NCBI GenBank assembly: GCA_900102065.1
Contig: FMVK01000003.1
Coordinates: 62,001-126,000, forward strand
Reading direction: 5' to 3'
Source of the DNA: Lachnospiraceae bacterium XPB1003
GTDB taxonomy: Bacteria > Bacillota > Clostridia > Lachnospirales > Lachnospiraceae
Length of the DNA stretch: 64,000 nucleotides
Positions 20,575 through 32,100 of this stretch are shown here, one piece after another. The notes beneath the pieces are model-generated. The model did no database searches. It worked only from the letters and a program-made list of their open reading frames with translations, and was not told the DNA's origin. Both the position numbers and the translations under genes were made by a program. The first letter of the stretch is position 1. Each line of letters starts with the position of its first letter.

Positions 20575-20949
20575 ATGAAGATCATCAGTACAGACAAGGC
20601 ACCTGCAGCAATCGGACCTTACTCACAGGCTATCATTGCCGGTGATACCTTATATGCATCGGGTCAGATTCCCATCAATCCCGCAACAGGCAATGTTGAG
20701 GCAGTGGGTATCAAGGATCAGGCTAAGCAGGCAATAGAGAATGTAGGAGCAATACTTAAGGCGGCAGATACGGATTTTGAGCATGTGGTTAAGACTACCT
20801 GCTTCCTTGCTGATATCGCCGATTTCGCAGCTTTTAATGAAGTTTATGCAGGTTATTTCACAGGAAAGCCCGCAAGAAGCTGTGTGGCTGTTAAGGATCT
20901 TCCCAAGGGAGTTCTTTGTGAAGTGGAAGTTATCGCTTATCTTAAGTGA
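20575..20949 (+). CDS. ridA: RidA-family reactive imine/enamine deaminase
   Basis: RidA removes reactive 2-aminoacrylate-type enamines made by PLP enzymes such as threonine dehydratase, yielding 2-oxoacids. The 124-residue protein has the full signature: STDKAPAAIGPYSQAI at the start, LYASGQIP, the catalytic Arg in GKPARSCVAV, and the terminal CEVEVIAYL. Homotrimer in the cytoplasm by family knowledge. An in-frame upstream frame from 20524 exists, but GGAGGT at 20563-20568 fixes ATG 20575. Confidence 0.96.
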   Translation: MKIISTDKAPAAIGPYSQAIIAGDTLYASGQIPINPATGNVEAVGIKDQAKQAIENVGAILKAADTDFEHVVKTTCFLADIADFAAFNEVYAGYFTGKPARSCVAVKDLPKGVLCEVEVIAYLK

Positions 20950-20990
20950 TTTCCGAAGAAACTGTTATAAACGGCTTGCTTTAACATCAA

Positions 20991-21024
20991 TGTGCAGATA
21001 ACGGCTCCTTCCGTGATCTGCACA
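20991..21024 (+). terminator. Strong hairpin after ridA
   Basis: TGTGCAGAT (20991-20999) pairs with ATCTGCACA (21016-21024) with an inner AACGG/CCGT stem, followed by a weak T-rich ATATTTTATAT. Probably the ridA terminator. Confidence 0.6.
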
Positions 21025-21046
21025 TATTTTATATGGGAGGATCAGC

Positions 21047-22600
21047 ATGAACGTATGTCTTTTAAATGATTCGTTTCCGCCGGTCATAGACGGCGTTGCC
21101 AACGTCGTAAAAAACTATGCGGATATCATGACCGAGAAGGAGCTGGCTAATGTGATAGTCGGTACACCGAAATATCACGACGGAGATTATAAGAACTATC
21201 CTTATCCGGTGATACCTTATCAGAGCTTCAAGGTTAAGAATATGGCTAATGGCTACAGGGCGGGGAATCCATTTTGCTTATCCAAGCTTAATAAATTTGT
21301 CGAGTTTGAGCCTGATATAATACATTCTCACTGCCCTTTTGCATCGACGGTTTTAGCCAGACTGGTCAGGGAAGCGACTCATGCCCCCATAGTTTTTACA
21401 TATCATACCAAGTTCGATGTTGATATCGCCAATACGATAAAATCGGAGCTTATCCAAAAGGAGACTATCAATGCCATAGTAAGGAATATATCTGCATGTG
21501 ATGAGGTATGGGCTGTCAGCAAAGGTGCCGGAGAAAATCTCAAAAGCCTTGGATATGAGGGCGAATACAGGGTGGTTTCCAACGGTGTGGATTTTGAAAA
21601 GGGACGTATCGATGAGAAAACAGTAGCTAAGGTGACTGCAGGTTTTGATCTTCCCGAAGATATCCCGGTATTCCTGTTTGTAGGAAGATTACACAATTAT
21701 AAGGGCCTTCCCATGATCGCGGATGCCATGATCAGACTGACTGAGGCCGGAGTGGATTACCGTATGATCTTTATCGGTAAAGGGCCTGACGCTGCGGAAA
21801 TACAGGAGAAGATAAAGCAGGCAGGTATAACACTTGATATCCCGGATGATGAGGATGATGAAGGATCAAGGACATATAAGACAATTGAAGGAAGAACGGA
21901 CAGCAAGGGACGTGTTGTATTTGTCGGCCCCATCCACGACCGTAACGTGCTCAGAGCATGGAATACCAGAGCAGATCTGTTCCTCTTTCCGTCCACATAT
22001 GATACAAACGGCCTGGTGGTGAGAGAGGCAGCAGCATGCGGACTGGCATCGGTCCTGGTAAAGGATTCATGTGCTTCCGAAGGGATAACGGACGGAAGGA
22101 ACGGATATATGATCGAAGAAAATGCGGAATCCATGGCTGCTCTTTTAGGCAGGGTTTCCGGAGATCTGTCTGCATTGCATGATGTGGGACAGCATGCAAT
22201 GGATGAGATCTATATCTCATGGGAGAGCGCGGTCCGTGATGCTCATTCACGCTATGAAGAGATCATAGATATGAAGTATGAAAAGGATCTTGATCGGTTC
22301 ATGGAACACCGCAGAAAGCATAGGCAGCTGTCTGACAATTTCTTCGAGCTTGCGGATGATTTCCTTGAGAGTACCAATCGTTTCTTTGATCGCAGGAAAG
22401 AGTTCTATGAAGGTATGGAAGAGAACTTCTATGAGGCTTTCCATGATATCGGTAAAGCCGGACGTACTGTGGCAGATGAAGTGAAGAAGATCGGAGAACA
22501 TACGAAAAGCAATATAGAAGCGGCGGAAGAAAAAGCTGCAAGCGACTGGAAAGAAACAAAGGATAAGATACGCGAAGCATTAAAAGATAACAAGGGCTGA
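21047..22600 (+). CDS. GT4-family glycosyltransferase with C-terminal helical extension
   Basis: Retaining GT-B glycosyltransferase, 517 residues. The N-terminal domain opens with LLNDSFPPVIDGVANVV, has HSHCPF and the YHTKFD substrate segment; the C-terminal domain has FVGRLHNYKG and VVREAAACGLASVLVKDS with the two-Glu region. These fit the diacylglycerol/alpha-glucan glycosyltransferase branch of GT4. After the catalytic part, residues ~410-517 form a long charged helix region (FFELADDFLESTNRFFDRRK...), unusual for GT4, perhaps amphipathic membrane contact or a partner arm. GGGAGG in front of ATG 21047 is strong. The GH13 gene begins 6 bases after the stop, so both are coupled. Confidence 0.9.
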   Translation: MNVCLLNDSFPPVIDGVANVVKNYADIMTEKELANVIVGTPKYHDGDYKNYPYPVIPYQSFKVKNMANGYRAGNPFCLSKLNKFVEFEPDIIHSHCPFASTVLARLVREATHAPIVFTYHTKFDVDIANTIKSELIQKETINAIVRNISACDEVWAVSKGAGENLKSLGYEGEYRVVSNGVDFEKGRIDEKTVAKVTAGFDLPEDIPVFLFVGRLHNYKGLPMIADAMIRLTEAGVDYRMIFIGKGPDAAEIQEKIKQAGITLDIPDDEDDEGSRTYKTIEGRTDSKGRVVFVGPIHDRNVLRAWNTRADLFLFPSTYDTNGLVVREAAACGLASVLVKDSCASEGITDGRNGYMIEENAESMAALLGRVSGDLSALHDVGQHAMDEIYISWESAVRDAHSRYEEIIDMKYEKDLDRFMEHRRKHRQLSDNFFELADDFLESTNRFFDRRKEFYEGMEENFYEAFHDIGKAGRTVADEVKKIGEHTKSNIEAAEEKAASDWKETKDKIREALKDNKG

Positions 22601-22606
22601 GTGATT

Positions 22607-24271
22607 ATGGATAACGAATGGTATAAAAGGATGTCGTTCTATCAGATCTGGATCAGATCCTTTAAGGACGGTAACGGAGACGGGATCGGAGATCTGTACG
22701 GCGTATATGATAAGCTTGAATATATCAGGTCTTTAGGAGTTGACGGTATATGGTTTTCGCCTATCTATCCGTCGCCCAACGCAGACTTCGGATATGATAT
22801 CTCGGACTATAAAGACATCCATCCGGATTACGGAACGCTGGAGCAGTTTAAGAAGGTGCTCGATAAGGCTCATGCCCTGGGACTTAAGGTTATCATGGAC
22901 CTGGTGGTCAATCATACTTCCGATGAGCATAAGTGGTTTAAGGAGAGCAGGAAGGGAAAGGACAATCCCTACAGCGACTATTATATCTGGCGAGATAAAC
23001 CGAATAACTGGGACTCATTATTCGAAGGAAAAGCCTGGGAATATGATGAGGAGAGAGGCCAGTACTATCTCCATCTCTTTGCAAAGAAGCAGCCGGATCT
23101 CAACATGGACAATCCAAAGGTGCGTGAAGAAGTAAAATCCATAATGCGCTTTTGGCTGGATATGGGAGTGGACGGCTTCAGAGAAGATGTTATCAATTTT
23201 ATATCCAAGAAAGAGGGGCTTCCAAACGGTATCCCTTTTGTACCTGCGGTCAACGGAATGCCATTTTACAAGGACGGGCCCCATATTCATGAATATATGG
23301 CGGAGTTCAGAAAGGTCTGCGAAGAATACGACTGCTTTCAGGTTGGCGAAGGTCCTATGACCACTGTGAGATCAGCGATGAAATATCTTACGGGCCCTAC
23401 TAAATCCCTTGATATGATGTTTTCTTTTGACCATATGATGGCTGACTGTCTTTATACGGAGTATGTCCACAGACCCTTTAAGCTCTACAAATACAAACGT
23501 GCTCTTTCCAAATGGCAGTATGCGCTGCAGGGGAAAGCATGGAATGCTCTCTATATCGAGAATCATGATCATCCCCGGATCATCAGCAGATACGGTTCCG
23601 AAAGATACAGGAGAGAAAGCGGCACTATGCTTGCGGTAAGCTTCCTCTTCCTGCAGGGAACACCTTTTATCTATCAGGGACAGGAAATAGGCATGTCCAA
23701 TATAAGGCTTCGTTCCATAGATGATTACGAAGATGTTTCATCCAAGGAGAATTTTCATAAATATCACTTAAAGGATTCACTGGAGCGACGCCTTAAGCGG
23801 ATTCACATCTCCAGCAGGGATTCGGCCAGAACTCCCGTGCAGTGGGATTCCTCCGCTTATGCGGGATTTTCAAAAAAGAAGCCCTGGTTCTTTGTAAACC
23901 CGAACTATACTGCGGTAAATGTCGCGGCAGAGGAAAAGGATCCGGACAGCATCCTTAATTTCTACAGGAAGTGCTTAAACTTAAGGAAGAACAGCAGGAC
24001 TCTCATATACGGTTCTTACAGGGAGTATTTTCCGAAGGATCCGGAAGTATATATTTACGAGCGAGCAATGGGGAATATAAGATATCTGATCATCTGTTCC
24101 TTCGTAAAGCATAAGGTATTCATGCTGGTACCCAAAAAGTATAACGGGATGAAGATGGAACTGGTGCTGGATAATTATCCCGATATCAGGTCAGGGCAGG
24201 TGGAGACGGTTAAGATCGGAAGCTGCCTTCTTAAGCCCTATGAAGCAAGAGTTTACAGATTCCATGTATAA
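22607..24271 (+). CDS. GH13 oligo-1,6-glucosidase / alpha-glucosidase (GH13_31-like)
   Basis: Cytoplasmic exo-acting alpha-glucosidase, 555 residues. It opens with MSFYQIWIRSFKDGNGDGIGDL; the catalytic acids are Asp in GFREDVINF (acting as the nucleophile site), Glu in QVGEGPMT, and Asp in ENHDHPR. QIWIRSFKDGNGDGIGD and FGYDISDYKDIHPDYG are typical of the MalL/oligo-1,6-glucosidase group. A GTG at 22601 lies in frame but ATG 22607 fits the spacing after AAGGG. It acts on isomaltose-like or maltose-type oligosaccharides, and its coupling to the GT4 gene suggests a shared alpha-glucan or glycolipid pathway. A strong terminator follows. Confidence 0.93.
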   Translation: MDNEWYKRMSFYQIWIRSFKDGNGDGIGDLYGVYDKLEYIRSLGVDGIWFSPIYPSPNADFGYDISDYKDIHPDYGTLEQFKKVLDKAHALGLKVIMDLVVNHTSDEHKWFKESRKGKDNPYSDYYIWRDKPNNWDSLFEGKAWEYDEERGQYYLHLFAKKQPDLNMDNPKVREEVKSIMRFWLDMGVDGFREDVINFISKKEGLPNGIPFVPAVNGMPFYKDGPHIHEYMAEFRKVCEEYDCFQVGEGPMTTVRSAMKYLTGPTKSLDMMFSFDHMMADCLYTEYVHRPFKLYKYKRALSKWQYALQGKAWNALYIENHDHPRIISRYGSERYRRESGTMLAVSFLFLQGTPFIYQGQEIGMSNIRLRSIDDYEDVSSKENFHKYHLKDSLERRLKRIHISSRDSARTPVQWDSSAYAGFSKKKPWFFVNPNYTAVNVAAEEKDPDSILNFYRKCLNLRKNSRTLIYGSYREYFPKDPEVYIYERAMGNIRYLIICSFVKHKVFMLVPKKYNGMKMELVLDNYPDIRSGQVETVKIGSCLLKPYEARVYRFHV

Positions 24272-24277
24272 ACGATG

Positions 24278-24308
24278 AAGAACCCAATGTCATATTGGGT
24301 TCTTTTTT
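24278..24308 (+). terminator. Intrinsic terminator
   Basis: An 11-bp stem (24278-24288 with 24294-24304), 5-base loop, and six T (24303-24308). It separates the glucosidase from the pilus locus. Confidence 0.92.
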
Positions 24309-24349
24309 ATCTGAAAACTGCCGATATAAGGATAAAGATTATGAAAATC

Positions 24350-24358
24350 TGTTATAAT
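24350..24358 (+). promoter_or_regulatory. Extended -10 promoter of the pilus locus
   Basis: TGTTATAAT: a TGn extended -10 with TATAAT at 24353-24358 and no good -35. The leader to the first pilin-like gene is about 75 bases. Confidence 0.6.
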
Positions 24359-24440
24359 ATATCTTGGGGGCAGTATGTCTGTAATATGCTGTTGTTTATT
24401 AGTTTTGTTTGATCATGATGGCCTGTAACAGGGGGAGAAC

Positions 24441-24881
24441 ATGCCTTTATCGAGAATATTAAAATCAAACAGAGGTTCAAGTCTTGTACTGGTATCCGTT
24501 CTTACCGTAATCATCATTGCACTTACAGTCTCATTAAGGATAGCGGCGGGGATGATAATGTCTTCTGCCAATGATCAGCTTAATCAGGATCAGGCTTACG
24601 AACTTGCAGTGAGTCTTGGAAACTCTCTGGAGAGCAGGATCATAAATCCGGATACAAATACCGGCGCGGCAGCCGGACTTGAGCTCACGGACGGTGCCGA
24701 GCTTGTGGATATGACAGGGTTCGATGGAATGCCGGAGGCTAAGGTTAAAGCGGTGGTGAGCAAAGACGGCGCCGACAGATATGTGCTCACTGTCACATCC
24801 AATGTGGGCAAAGCTAAATATATCTGGACAGGTATATACAAAGGCAGTTTAGCCAAGGGCTACAAGAAATGTCTGGAGTGA
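24441..24881 (+). CDS. PilX/GspK-like minor pilin
   Basis: Type IV pilus minor pilin candidate, 146 residues. Residues 1-12 form a basic leader ending in Gly12, then SSLVLVSVLTVIIIALTVS makes the N-terminal hydrophobic helix. The Glu normally at +5 of mature pilins is Leu here, as in the tip proteins GspK and PilX, which initiate pilus assembly. The rest is a small soluble domain with no Cys pair. GGGGGAG in front of ATG 24441 is a strong ribosome site. First gene of the pilus locus, 12 bases before the next pilin-like gene. Identity as PilX/GspK-like is from topology and order. Confidence 0.75.
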   Translation: MPLSRILKSNRGSSLVLVSVLTVIIIALTVSLRIAAGMIMSSANDQLNQDQAYELAVSLGNSLESRIINPDTNTGAAAGLELTDGAELVDMTGFDGMPEAKVKAVVSKDGADRYVLTVTSNVGKAKYIWTGIYKGSLAKGYKKCLE

Positions 24882-24893
24882 CGGCAAAAGCGT

Positions 24894-25220
24894 ATGAAGG
24901 ATATTTTTGAGAAAAAACTAAATAACAGGGGCGAGACTATAGTGGAAGTCATGGTGGCATTCATCGTGCTTTTGATAGTGCTCGCCCTTTTCGGAACTTC
25001 CATCACTGCCACAGGCAATGCCGAAAGATATGCAAATGAAAGACGCACGGAAGCCGACGGCGCGATGAAGCAAATGCAAAAAAAGCTTCATGGAGGCGGG
25101 ACGGAGGATGTTACGACCGGGAAAAAGATAAGTACCACCGTACAGTCTAAGGAACTTGTTGCCACCCGCTATGTCACATCGGATGGCTGTGTATATTGGG
25201 TATTTTCAAACGGAGAGTGA
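24894..25220 (+). CDS. Minor prepilin (PilV/GspI-like)
   Basis: A 108-residue prepilin. Cleavage would be after Gly13 (NNRG|ETIVEVMVAF), with the conserved Glu at +5 and a hydrophobic helix (AFIVLLIVLALFGTSI). A short charged C-terminal domain follows. The ETIVE start, in place of the classic FTLIE, is still fine for a prepilin peptidase. It is 12 bases after the first pilin and 9 bases before the next, so the three are one operon. No clear Shine-Dalgarno is visible, so translation may be coupled. Confidence 0.8.
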   Translation: MKDIFEKKLNNRGETIVEVMVAFIVLLIVLALFGTSITATGNAERYANERRTEADGAMKQMQKKLHGGGTEDVTTGKKISTTVQSKELVATRYVTSDGCVYWVFSNGE

Positions 25221-25229
25221 AGGAAACAT

Positions 25230-26105
25230 ATGCTTTATATTTTCAGGAGTAAAAAGCATAGAGATAAAGGTTCTACCCTGGTGGAACTGGTGGTTTCCAT
25301 GGCTCTTACGGCGATCCTTGCCACTGCAGTTGTAACAGTTATGCATCCTGCCGTAAGCATCTTCCTTAAAGTGCAAAAGCATTCCAGAGCCCAGATGGTT
25401 GCCGATACTGTCGCTGATACTCTCAGGGCAGAGTGCGCATCATCATATATTCAGGGATATGGCGATGCAAGGGTTGTAAACGTAGCAGCTGAAAACAGCT
25501 ATTCAAAGGGCGATGATACCATATTCAGCGAGCTTAGCGGGCTGACCGGTGCGAGTGCAGCTGACGGCAATGTGCTCTTTATCAGAAAAAATGAAGGCTA
25601 TTCAGAGGTCATATATTGTAATGCATGGATATCACAGGATGATTATGATGATGTTTTTAAGTCCGATAAGGAACGAAAGGACGGCAATATAACAAGCAAA
25701 GCTGTTTACAGGCTTTTCCCGAACGGTGCGGGAACACTTACCGAAGACAAGATGCCCATAGATACAAGACAGGGCTACCTGCACAGCGCGTGTTATGAAA
25801 CCGTGTCATCCAAATTGGATATAGACGGGAAGATCGTAAATGTGGCACATCCTCTAAAAGCTTATGATTATACCAATCCCTTTGCTTCGAGTGTATATAG
25901 CAATTTTACGGTGGATGTCACATATTCGGATTTCACATATGAAAGTATCGTGGCGGGATCGGAATCGTTGGCGGATAAACGCCCTGCCTACGTGGTGGCA
26001 AATATAAAGGTTTATGACGGCAGTTACGGAGATCAGTCCATAAATACATTGATCTACAGCAGACAGGCGGTTTTGTGTTTTGCACAGGATAATGCGAAGG
26101 AATAG
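25230..26105 (+). CDS. Minor prepilin (PilW/GspJ-like)
   Basis: Prepilin of 291 residues with cleavage after Gly14 (KG|STLVELVVSMALTAILAT), Glu at +5 and a normal pilin helix. The soluble domain is larger than in the other minor pilins (~250 residues) with YSEVIYCNAWISQDD and other Tyr-rich strands, resembling GspJ/PilW. Together with the first two genes it probably forms the pilus tip complex. It ends 9 bases before the giant prepilin, showing that all four are co-transcribed. Confidence 0.82.
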   Translation: MLYIFRSKKHRDKGSTLVELVVSMALTAILATAVVTVMHPAVSIFLKVQKHSRAQMVADTVADTLRAECASSYIQGYGDARVVNVAAENSYSKGDDTIFSELSGLTGASAADGNVLFIRKNEGYSEVIYCNAWISQDDYDDVFKSDKERKDGNITSKAVYRLFPNGAGTLTEDKMPIDTRQGYLHSACYETVSSKLDIDGKIVNVAHPLKAYDYTNPFASSVYSNFTVDVTYSDFTYESIVAGSESLADKRPAYVVANIKVYDGSYGDQSINTLIYSRQAVLCFAQDNAKE

Positions 26106-26114
26106 TGAAGGATC

Positions 26115-29100
26115 ATGAATCGGACAGAATGCAGAAAATCAGATAATATCCGTTCTGACAGAGGCTTCACACTGGTGGAGCTTATTGTCGTGCTGGCTGT
26201 TATCGCCATCATTTCATCTGCAGCTGTATTGTCGATAATAGGATATATAGATAAAGCACGTTTTGATAAAAATGAGCAGAATGCTCAGAGTGTATTTCAG
26301 GCGGCGCAGGCATCTGTCAATCACAAAAAATCGACAGGAGAGTTGGAAGACTGGATAAAGGACGTGCTCATGAAAGAAGGAGCAGAGGATCCTTATTTTC
26401 CTACGAACTCTGACAGGAATGAGGAAGGCTCGGCACTGGATGATATTTATAATGTGAATTCGTTTGCGGATTTTGATCCTGCGGGCAATAATCCCGGAGA
26501 ATCCGTACATATGCGTTATATCCTTAACTACGAAAAGGGTGGGACAGATGCCCAGAGCAAGGCACTGGAGACTCTTTTGGGAAGTTATTTCTATGATTCC
26601 ACGGTGATGCAGGCTGCGTTCACTGTGGAATTTGACGTTGAGAAGACTATCGGTTCAGACGGACTGCTTCATTACAACACGAATGTCTATGCGGTTTTCT
26701 ATGATGAGGGAAGGACTGCATGGGATACCAAGGCAATGAATAATCTGTCCTGCAAGGTTCCTGTCCGTGACAGCAGCTACAGAAGGAAGACCAGCCTGGT
26801 GGGCTACTATAACGGAGGAATGCCGGGAGCGGTTGATTCCATATTTGTTCCGAATATGGATGAAAAGATGGAGTTTGCAGAGCTGTCTCTAAAGAACGGT
26901 GAGGCTCTGGAACTGTCATTCGGTGCTATCAACGACAATATGCTGGTTACCGGCTCAGGCCTGTATAACGTGCATTATACGGCTTCCGTATTTGACCGTG
27001 CCACGGATCAAAAGCTTGCTGATCTAGTAATAAGCGAGGCTGCCCTTACTAAAGGAATACCTACCAAAAATAAACCGACGGACTACAGCTCGGCTCTTAA
27101 GTTTACAGCCGGATCAAAGAATGACGGAGATAGCGCTGTGCTTAAGGTGGGCGGTGTTGACCGTCAGGTACTCTATACGGTTGAAAATCTGAAGGATAAG
27201 AAAGGTGATCAGATAACCAGATATGCTGCGACTGTCGAGTCGTTTGCGCTTGTTTATCTGCATCGCGGAGCCGATGATTTTAACTATGATTCATTGCCGT
27301 ACGGAGATCTCAGTGCGTCCACGGATTTCTACAGATTCCCCCTTAAGATATCCTATGTGATCAATAAGGACAAATCCGGAAACGAGACTTCATATGTGGC
27401 ATATTCCATTGCTCTTGATTCCATGATGTCAAGGGATGCGCTGCGTCAGGCAGAGGCTGATACTGCCGGTACAAGGACTAAGGAACTTAACTACAGTATC
27501 TCAAGACTGTTTTCAAATAAACCCGGATTTGACAAGACACTTGCACCCAAGAATATCTATGTCTCAATGTCTGTTGCTGCTGATGCTTTCACGGATCCGC
27601 AGCTTGCGGAATGCAATGTCACAAGTGATCTTCCGGAATCCGATGAGACTAAAGCGATCAGAGCTCTCGATGATCCTGTTTATCTTCAGGCTGATGGATC
27701 GTATAAGGTGGGAGAACATGCAGCTCACAGGGATGCCTCCGATGGTTTTGCAGTGGTAAATACATATTTCGGAGATCTCTCTGCAGGCAGCATGGGAAGC
27801 AATGAAACTTCAGGTGCTGCAGCGATCACATCCTTCCGTCATCTTTACAATATCCGTTTCATGGAAGGTTTTTCGGGCGAGGTTGAATATTCTATAAAGC
27901 GTGATCTGAACTGGTATAAATATGCGGATGGAAAATATACCAGTGATATAAGAGTATATGATGTTGTGAGCGATAAGACTTATCTCGACTACAATTCTCC
28001 GGTTGGCAGAAATGCGAAAACCGCTTCAGAGGCAAAGCTTGTGTCGTGGCCTGCTCTCGTTAAGCTTCCGGAAAATCAGAAGATCATTGCTGCAGAGAAT
28101 ACGTTGATCGGGGATTCTGAAGATAAGACATCTGTGATCCGCAATGTCCAGATGAGAAGGAAGTCCTTCATGTCGACGGATAAAGGACTTGGTTTTGTAT
28201 GCGAAAATGACGGTAAGATACTAAACCTCAGATGTGAAAATTTCATGCTTACGCTGGATGAGACCGTGGATGGTGCGGTAAGCGACGTTAATAATGCGGA
28301 TAATAAGGTTTTGAGTCTGATTAATAAAGGAACCTTTAACAGAGATTCAAAGATGACCGCATTAGACGGTAAGATTTACGGCAAGGTGCCTGTGGGTGGC
28401 CTCGTAGGCCTGAATAAAGGTGTCATAGGTGATGGAAGCGGTGCTTCGGATGAGGCGTCAAACACAGTTAGGATGAGCAATGTCAGTGTCTTAACCGGAC
28501 ATTGGAAAGGCACAGATTATTATCTGTTTCCTGATTTTACCGCTGTAGGCGGAGTTGTGGGAGAGCATGCTTCTTCCGCTTCGGCATACGGTCTGATCTC
28601 GACCGAAGGGTATTACGCTGTGGCCGGCTGTAACAGGGTGGGCGGTATCATAGGTGCCGCATATGCGGGTATAGATGCATATCTGATCAATGATGATACG
28701 AAGAGTACGGATACGGCTGCGGTGGATTTCAGCAGTGTTGATTCATTTATCATAGGCCGCAATATCGTCGGAGGTGCTGTCGGTTACATGAAGGACGGTT
28801 ATTTTGCCCAGAATGTATCACAGCCTGTTTACAGCTGTGACGATGCAGGTGTAGTAAGCTTTACGGAAGCCGATACAGACAGATACGGTATATATGTAAA
28901 TCTTTCATCAGGCTCATACATAAGACAGGCAGGAAAGCCGTCTGACGGAACCGGCGGTGCTGTCGGGAAGATAGAGAATCATACAGCAGGTAAGATACTG
29001 AGCATAAAGACCGTCAATGCGGGCTGTATCCTAAATGACGGTGATGCGACTTCGAAATACGTATCGGGAACGGTCGGTTTCCTGAATGGAGGATCTGCTT

Positions 29101-32100
29101 CACTTATATTCATCAATGCGGGTAATTCCGGAGGTATAGGGACTAAGGACGGCCAAACTGCATACGACGGCAGCACCGCTTTTGACGGCAAGAGTTATGC
29201 GGCGGCAGCAGGCATTGCCTATATCAGCGATTTCGGTGATGACAATTCTAAATTTGTCATTAATGTAAATAACAGCGGATTTCTGTACGGTGGAACAAAT
29301 AAGGCAAATCAGCACGCGGGCGTGGGGCTTGCAGTGGGAGCATTGGATTCTTCCGCTTCACCCATGTTTATTGTAAGAGCGGTCAACAGTGGGCATATCT
29401 ATGCCGATGACTCTGTAAATAATCAGGCAAATGATCAGTTCTGGAAGACAGGCGGTACAGCAGAATTCGGAGTAGGCGGAGCTATCGGTTTTGCACGTTC
29501 TTTAGGAAGTTCTCATATTTATGCAGAGCATTCGGACAATTCAATACTTGAAGCTGGCGGAAATAATGTTGGTGGTGCCGTGGGATGCATCTTAAATGAT
29601 GCAAAGGGAAGCGGCGTTTCAGATGCATTCACTGTGACATCTGTTCTTAAGTCGGGCACTGTAATTAAAACCAAGGGAATTAATATCGGCGGCTGCATCG
29701 GAAATATATGGGGACAGGGAGATTATTGCCTGCTTCGTACCAGAGTGGAAGGCGATGCCATAATAAGAGGTTACAAGAATGTAGGAGGTGTGTCGGGAAG
29801 AGGCCAGCAGGGAGCGAGCGCAGAGGGTGCCTATGCATATCTGCAGGGTGTTCCGTCGGCACCGAAGCTTACCCTGAACGCTATCAACAGTAACAATAAC
29901 AAATACGAGGCTAACAATAATATAAATGCGGGCGGCGTTATCGGCGTTGCCGGCGGACGCGGTACTTATACCACAACAGTGATCGGACCTTCACAGAACG
30001 GATCGGATGATCTGGTTTTGGATATGAAGGCACATTCCAATGTGGGCGGACTTGTAGGAACTCTTTATCTTTGTGAACTGGAAGGTGCCACACCGAATTA
30101 TCATAATTGCGAGACACCGGCATTTTCCATAAGTCTCAGGCCGGAATCCAGTGTGGCTGCAGATCCTAACGGTCAGTATGTCGGCGGCGCGATAGGTGTG
30201 GTATGTGACAGCAGGAACAGTTTTGCAAACGGTTATGCGGCAGATCTTATCTCTGATATTACGGTAAATATACCTGCGGGTAGGACAAATACTGACGCTA
30301 TGATTTCAGGTAAGAATAATCTGGGCGGAGCAGTGGGAGCTGTTTTTGCAAGGGGAATGGGCGGAAGTGTAAATGCAGTTATCGATTCTCCTTATGCCAT
30401 TAAAGGCACAACCTGGGTGGGTGGCGCAATAGGAACCCTTTCATTATCAGGTTCAGGTGATAACGGAACAGTAAGAGCAGTTATAAATGCTGCAGACTCT
30501 GTCAGCGCAAATAATGAAGCAGGCGGATGTATAGGACAGATGGTTGGCCTTGGTATTGCCGGAACTCCTGCGACTCTTAAATCCGTTGAGACTGTTATCG
30601 GTGATGAAGCAAGCATCGTTGAATTTTCACCTATTACCGGAAATAACAGTATTGGCGGAAGCATAGGATTGCTCAAGGGGAATGTGAAGCTCGGATCTGC
30701 TTCTACGACAGTCAATACAACGGGCAATCTGATAAAGAGCGTGAAAGGCAATCAAAAGTATTTCGGCGGCGTGGTCGGAAGGATGACTGAAGGATGCATC
30801 ATTGATGATGCGCAGTTAAAAGGCAAGGCGGAGACGGCCAAACTCGTGACCGATGCCGGATATGTCGGCGGTATAGCAGGTGCTGTTGAGGCAGGCTGTA
30901 CGGTTTCCGATATGCTCGGAGAGGTTCCCGTTGACATTGAGGGCAGCTATGATGTAAGCGGATATGTGGGATATCTTAGTGGCGGTACTCTGGGTTCAAG
31001 CGGAAAAACACTTGATATTAAAAATATAAAAACAGTTAAAGCAACAAGTGCCGGAGAAAAGCAGAAATACGGAACCGGTTCGCTTGTGGGTGTTATAGAT
31101 AACTCCGGAATCGTGAAATGGGATAAGGTCAGTGTTACTTTGGCGGAAGGTTCCAACGTAGAAGGCGGATTTAATACCGGAGGTCTGATAGGTCAGATCC
31201 AGACCGGATCTGTGACAAGTAATATGGATACTCATTTCGCCGGCGGTCGTGTAAAGACTCAAAAGGGCGGCATGGGCGGTGTTATCGGAGGCATGTTCGG
31301 CGGGGAAGCAACCGGCTGGCTTTCGACATATATTGAGAGTGAGTATTCAACTTCGGATCCGGAATATTCGGCTCTTGCCGGAAGTACCAAAGGAAACGAG
31401 TGCAAGGGCGTGGGCGGAGTCATCGGGCAGATGGGCGACCAGAAGACCGATGCAGGAAAAGTTGTAAATATATATGTAAATACCATGGTCCTCAGATTCG
31501 AAGAAGACTTTGCATTGCTGTCCGGTACCAGCTCTGTCGGCGGAGTGCTGGGACAGTGCGAAACGATCAACGGCAGGATAGACAATATAACCGTTAAGTC
31601 CATGGATGAACAGACGACCTATAATTTTGTGATAAAACCGACGGTTAAGACTGCTTTTGATGTAGGCGGACTTATAGGATATATGCTGAGTCCTCTTCCT
31701 GATGATCTGAAGGCTCTTAACATCGATATCACTGTAGAGGCCGATCACTATGTAGGTGGATGGATAGGCGGCTTTGACGGAACGCTGAAGGGTGATTATG
31801 ACGTCGAAGGTGTTAAATCCGTTACCGGAAGGCTGGGGGTCGGCGGAGTTATAGGAGGCATGGGAGTCTTTAATAACGGCGGTCAGATTGACGGAACGAT
31901 AAATGTTAATCTGGACGGCGCAACGATCAAGTCAACAAGTGAAGGCGGCGTCGGTGGTGTTATAGGCTTTATGGGGAATCCAGAGAATGTAAAGACGAGC
32001 AGCATCGAAAGTAAGATCAACGGGAAGATAAATGTCACTCTTTCTGATACTGAGATAATCGGAGTTTCAAACGCCGGCGGTGTTATAGGACTGATCAAAA

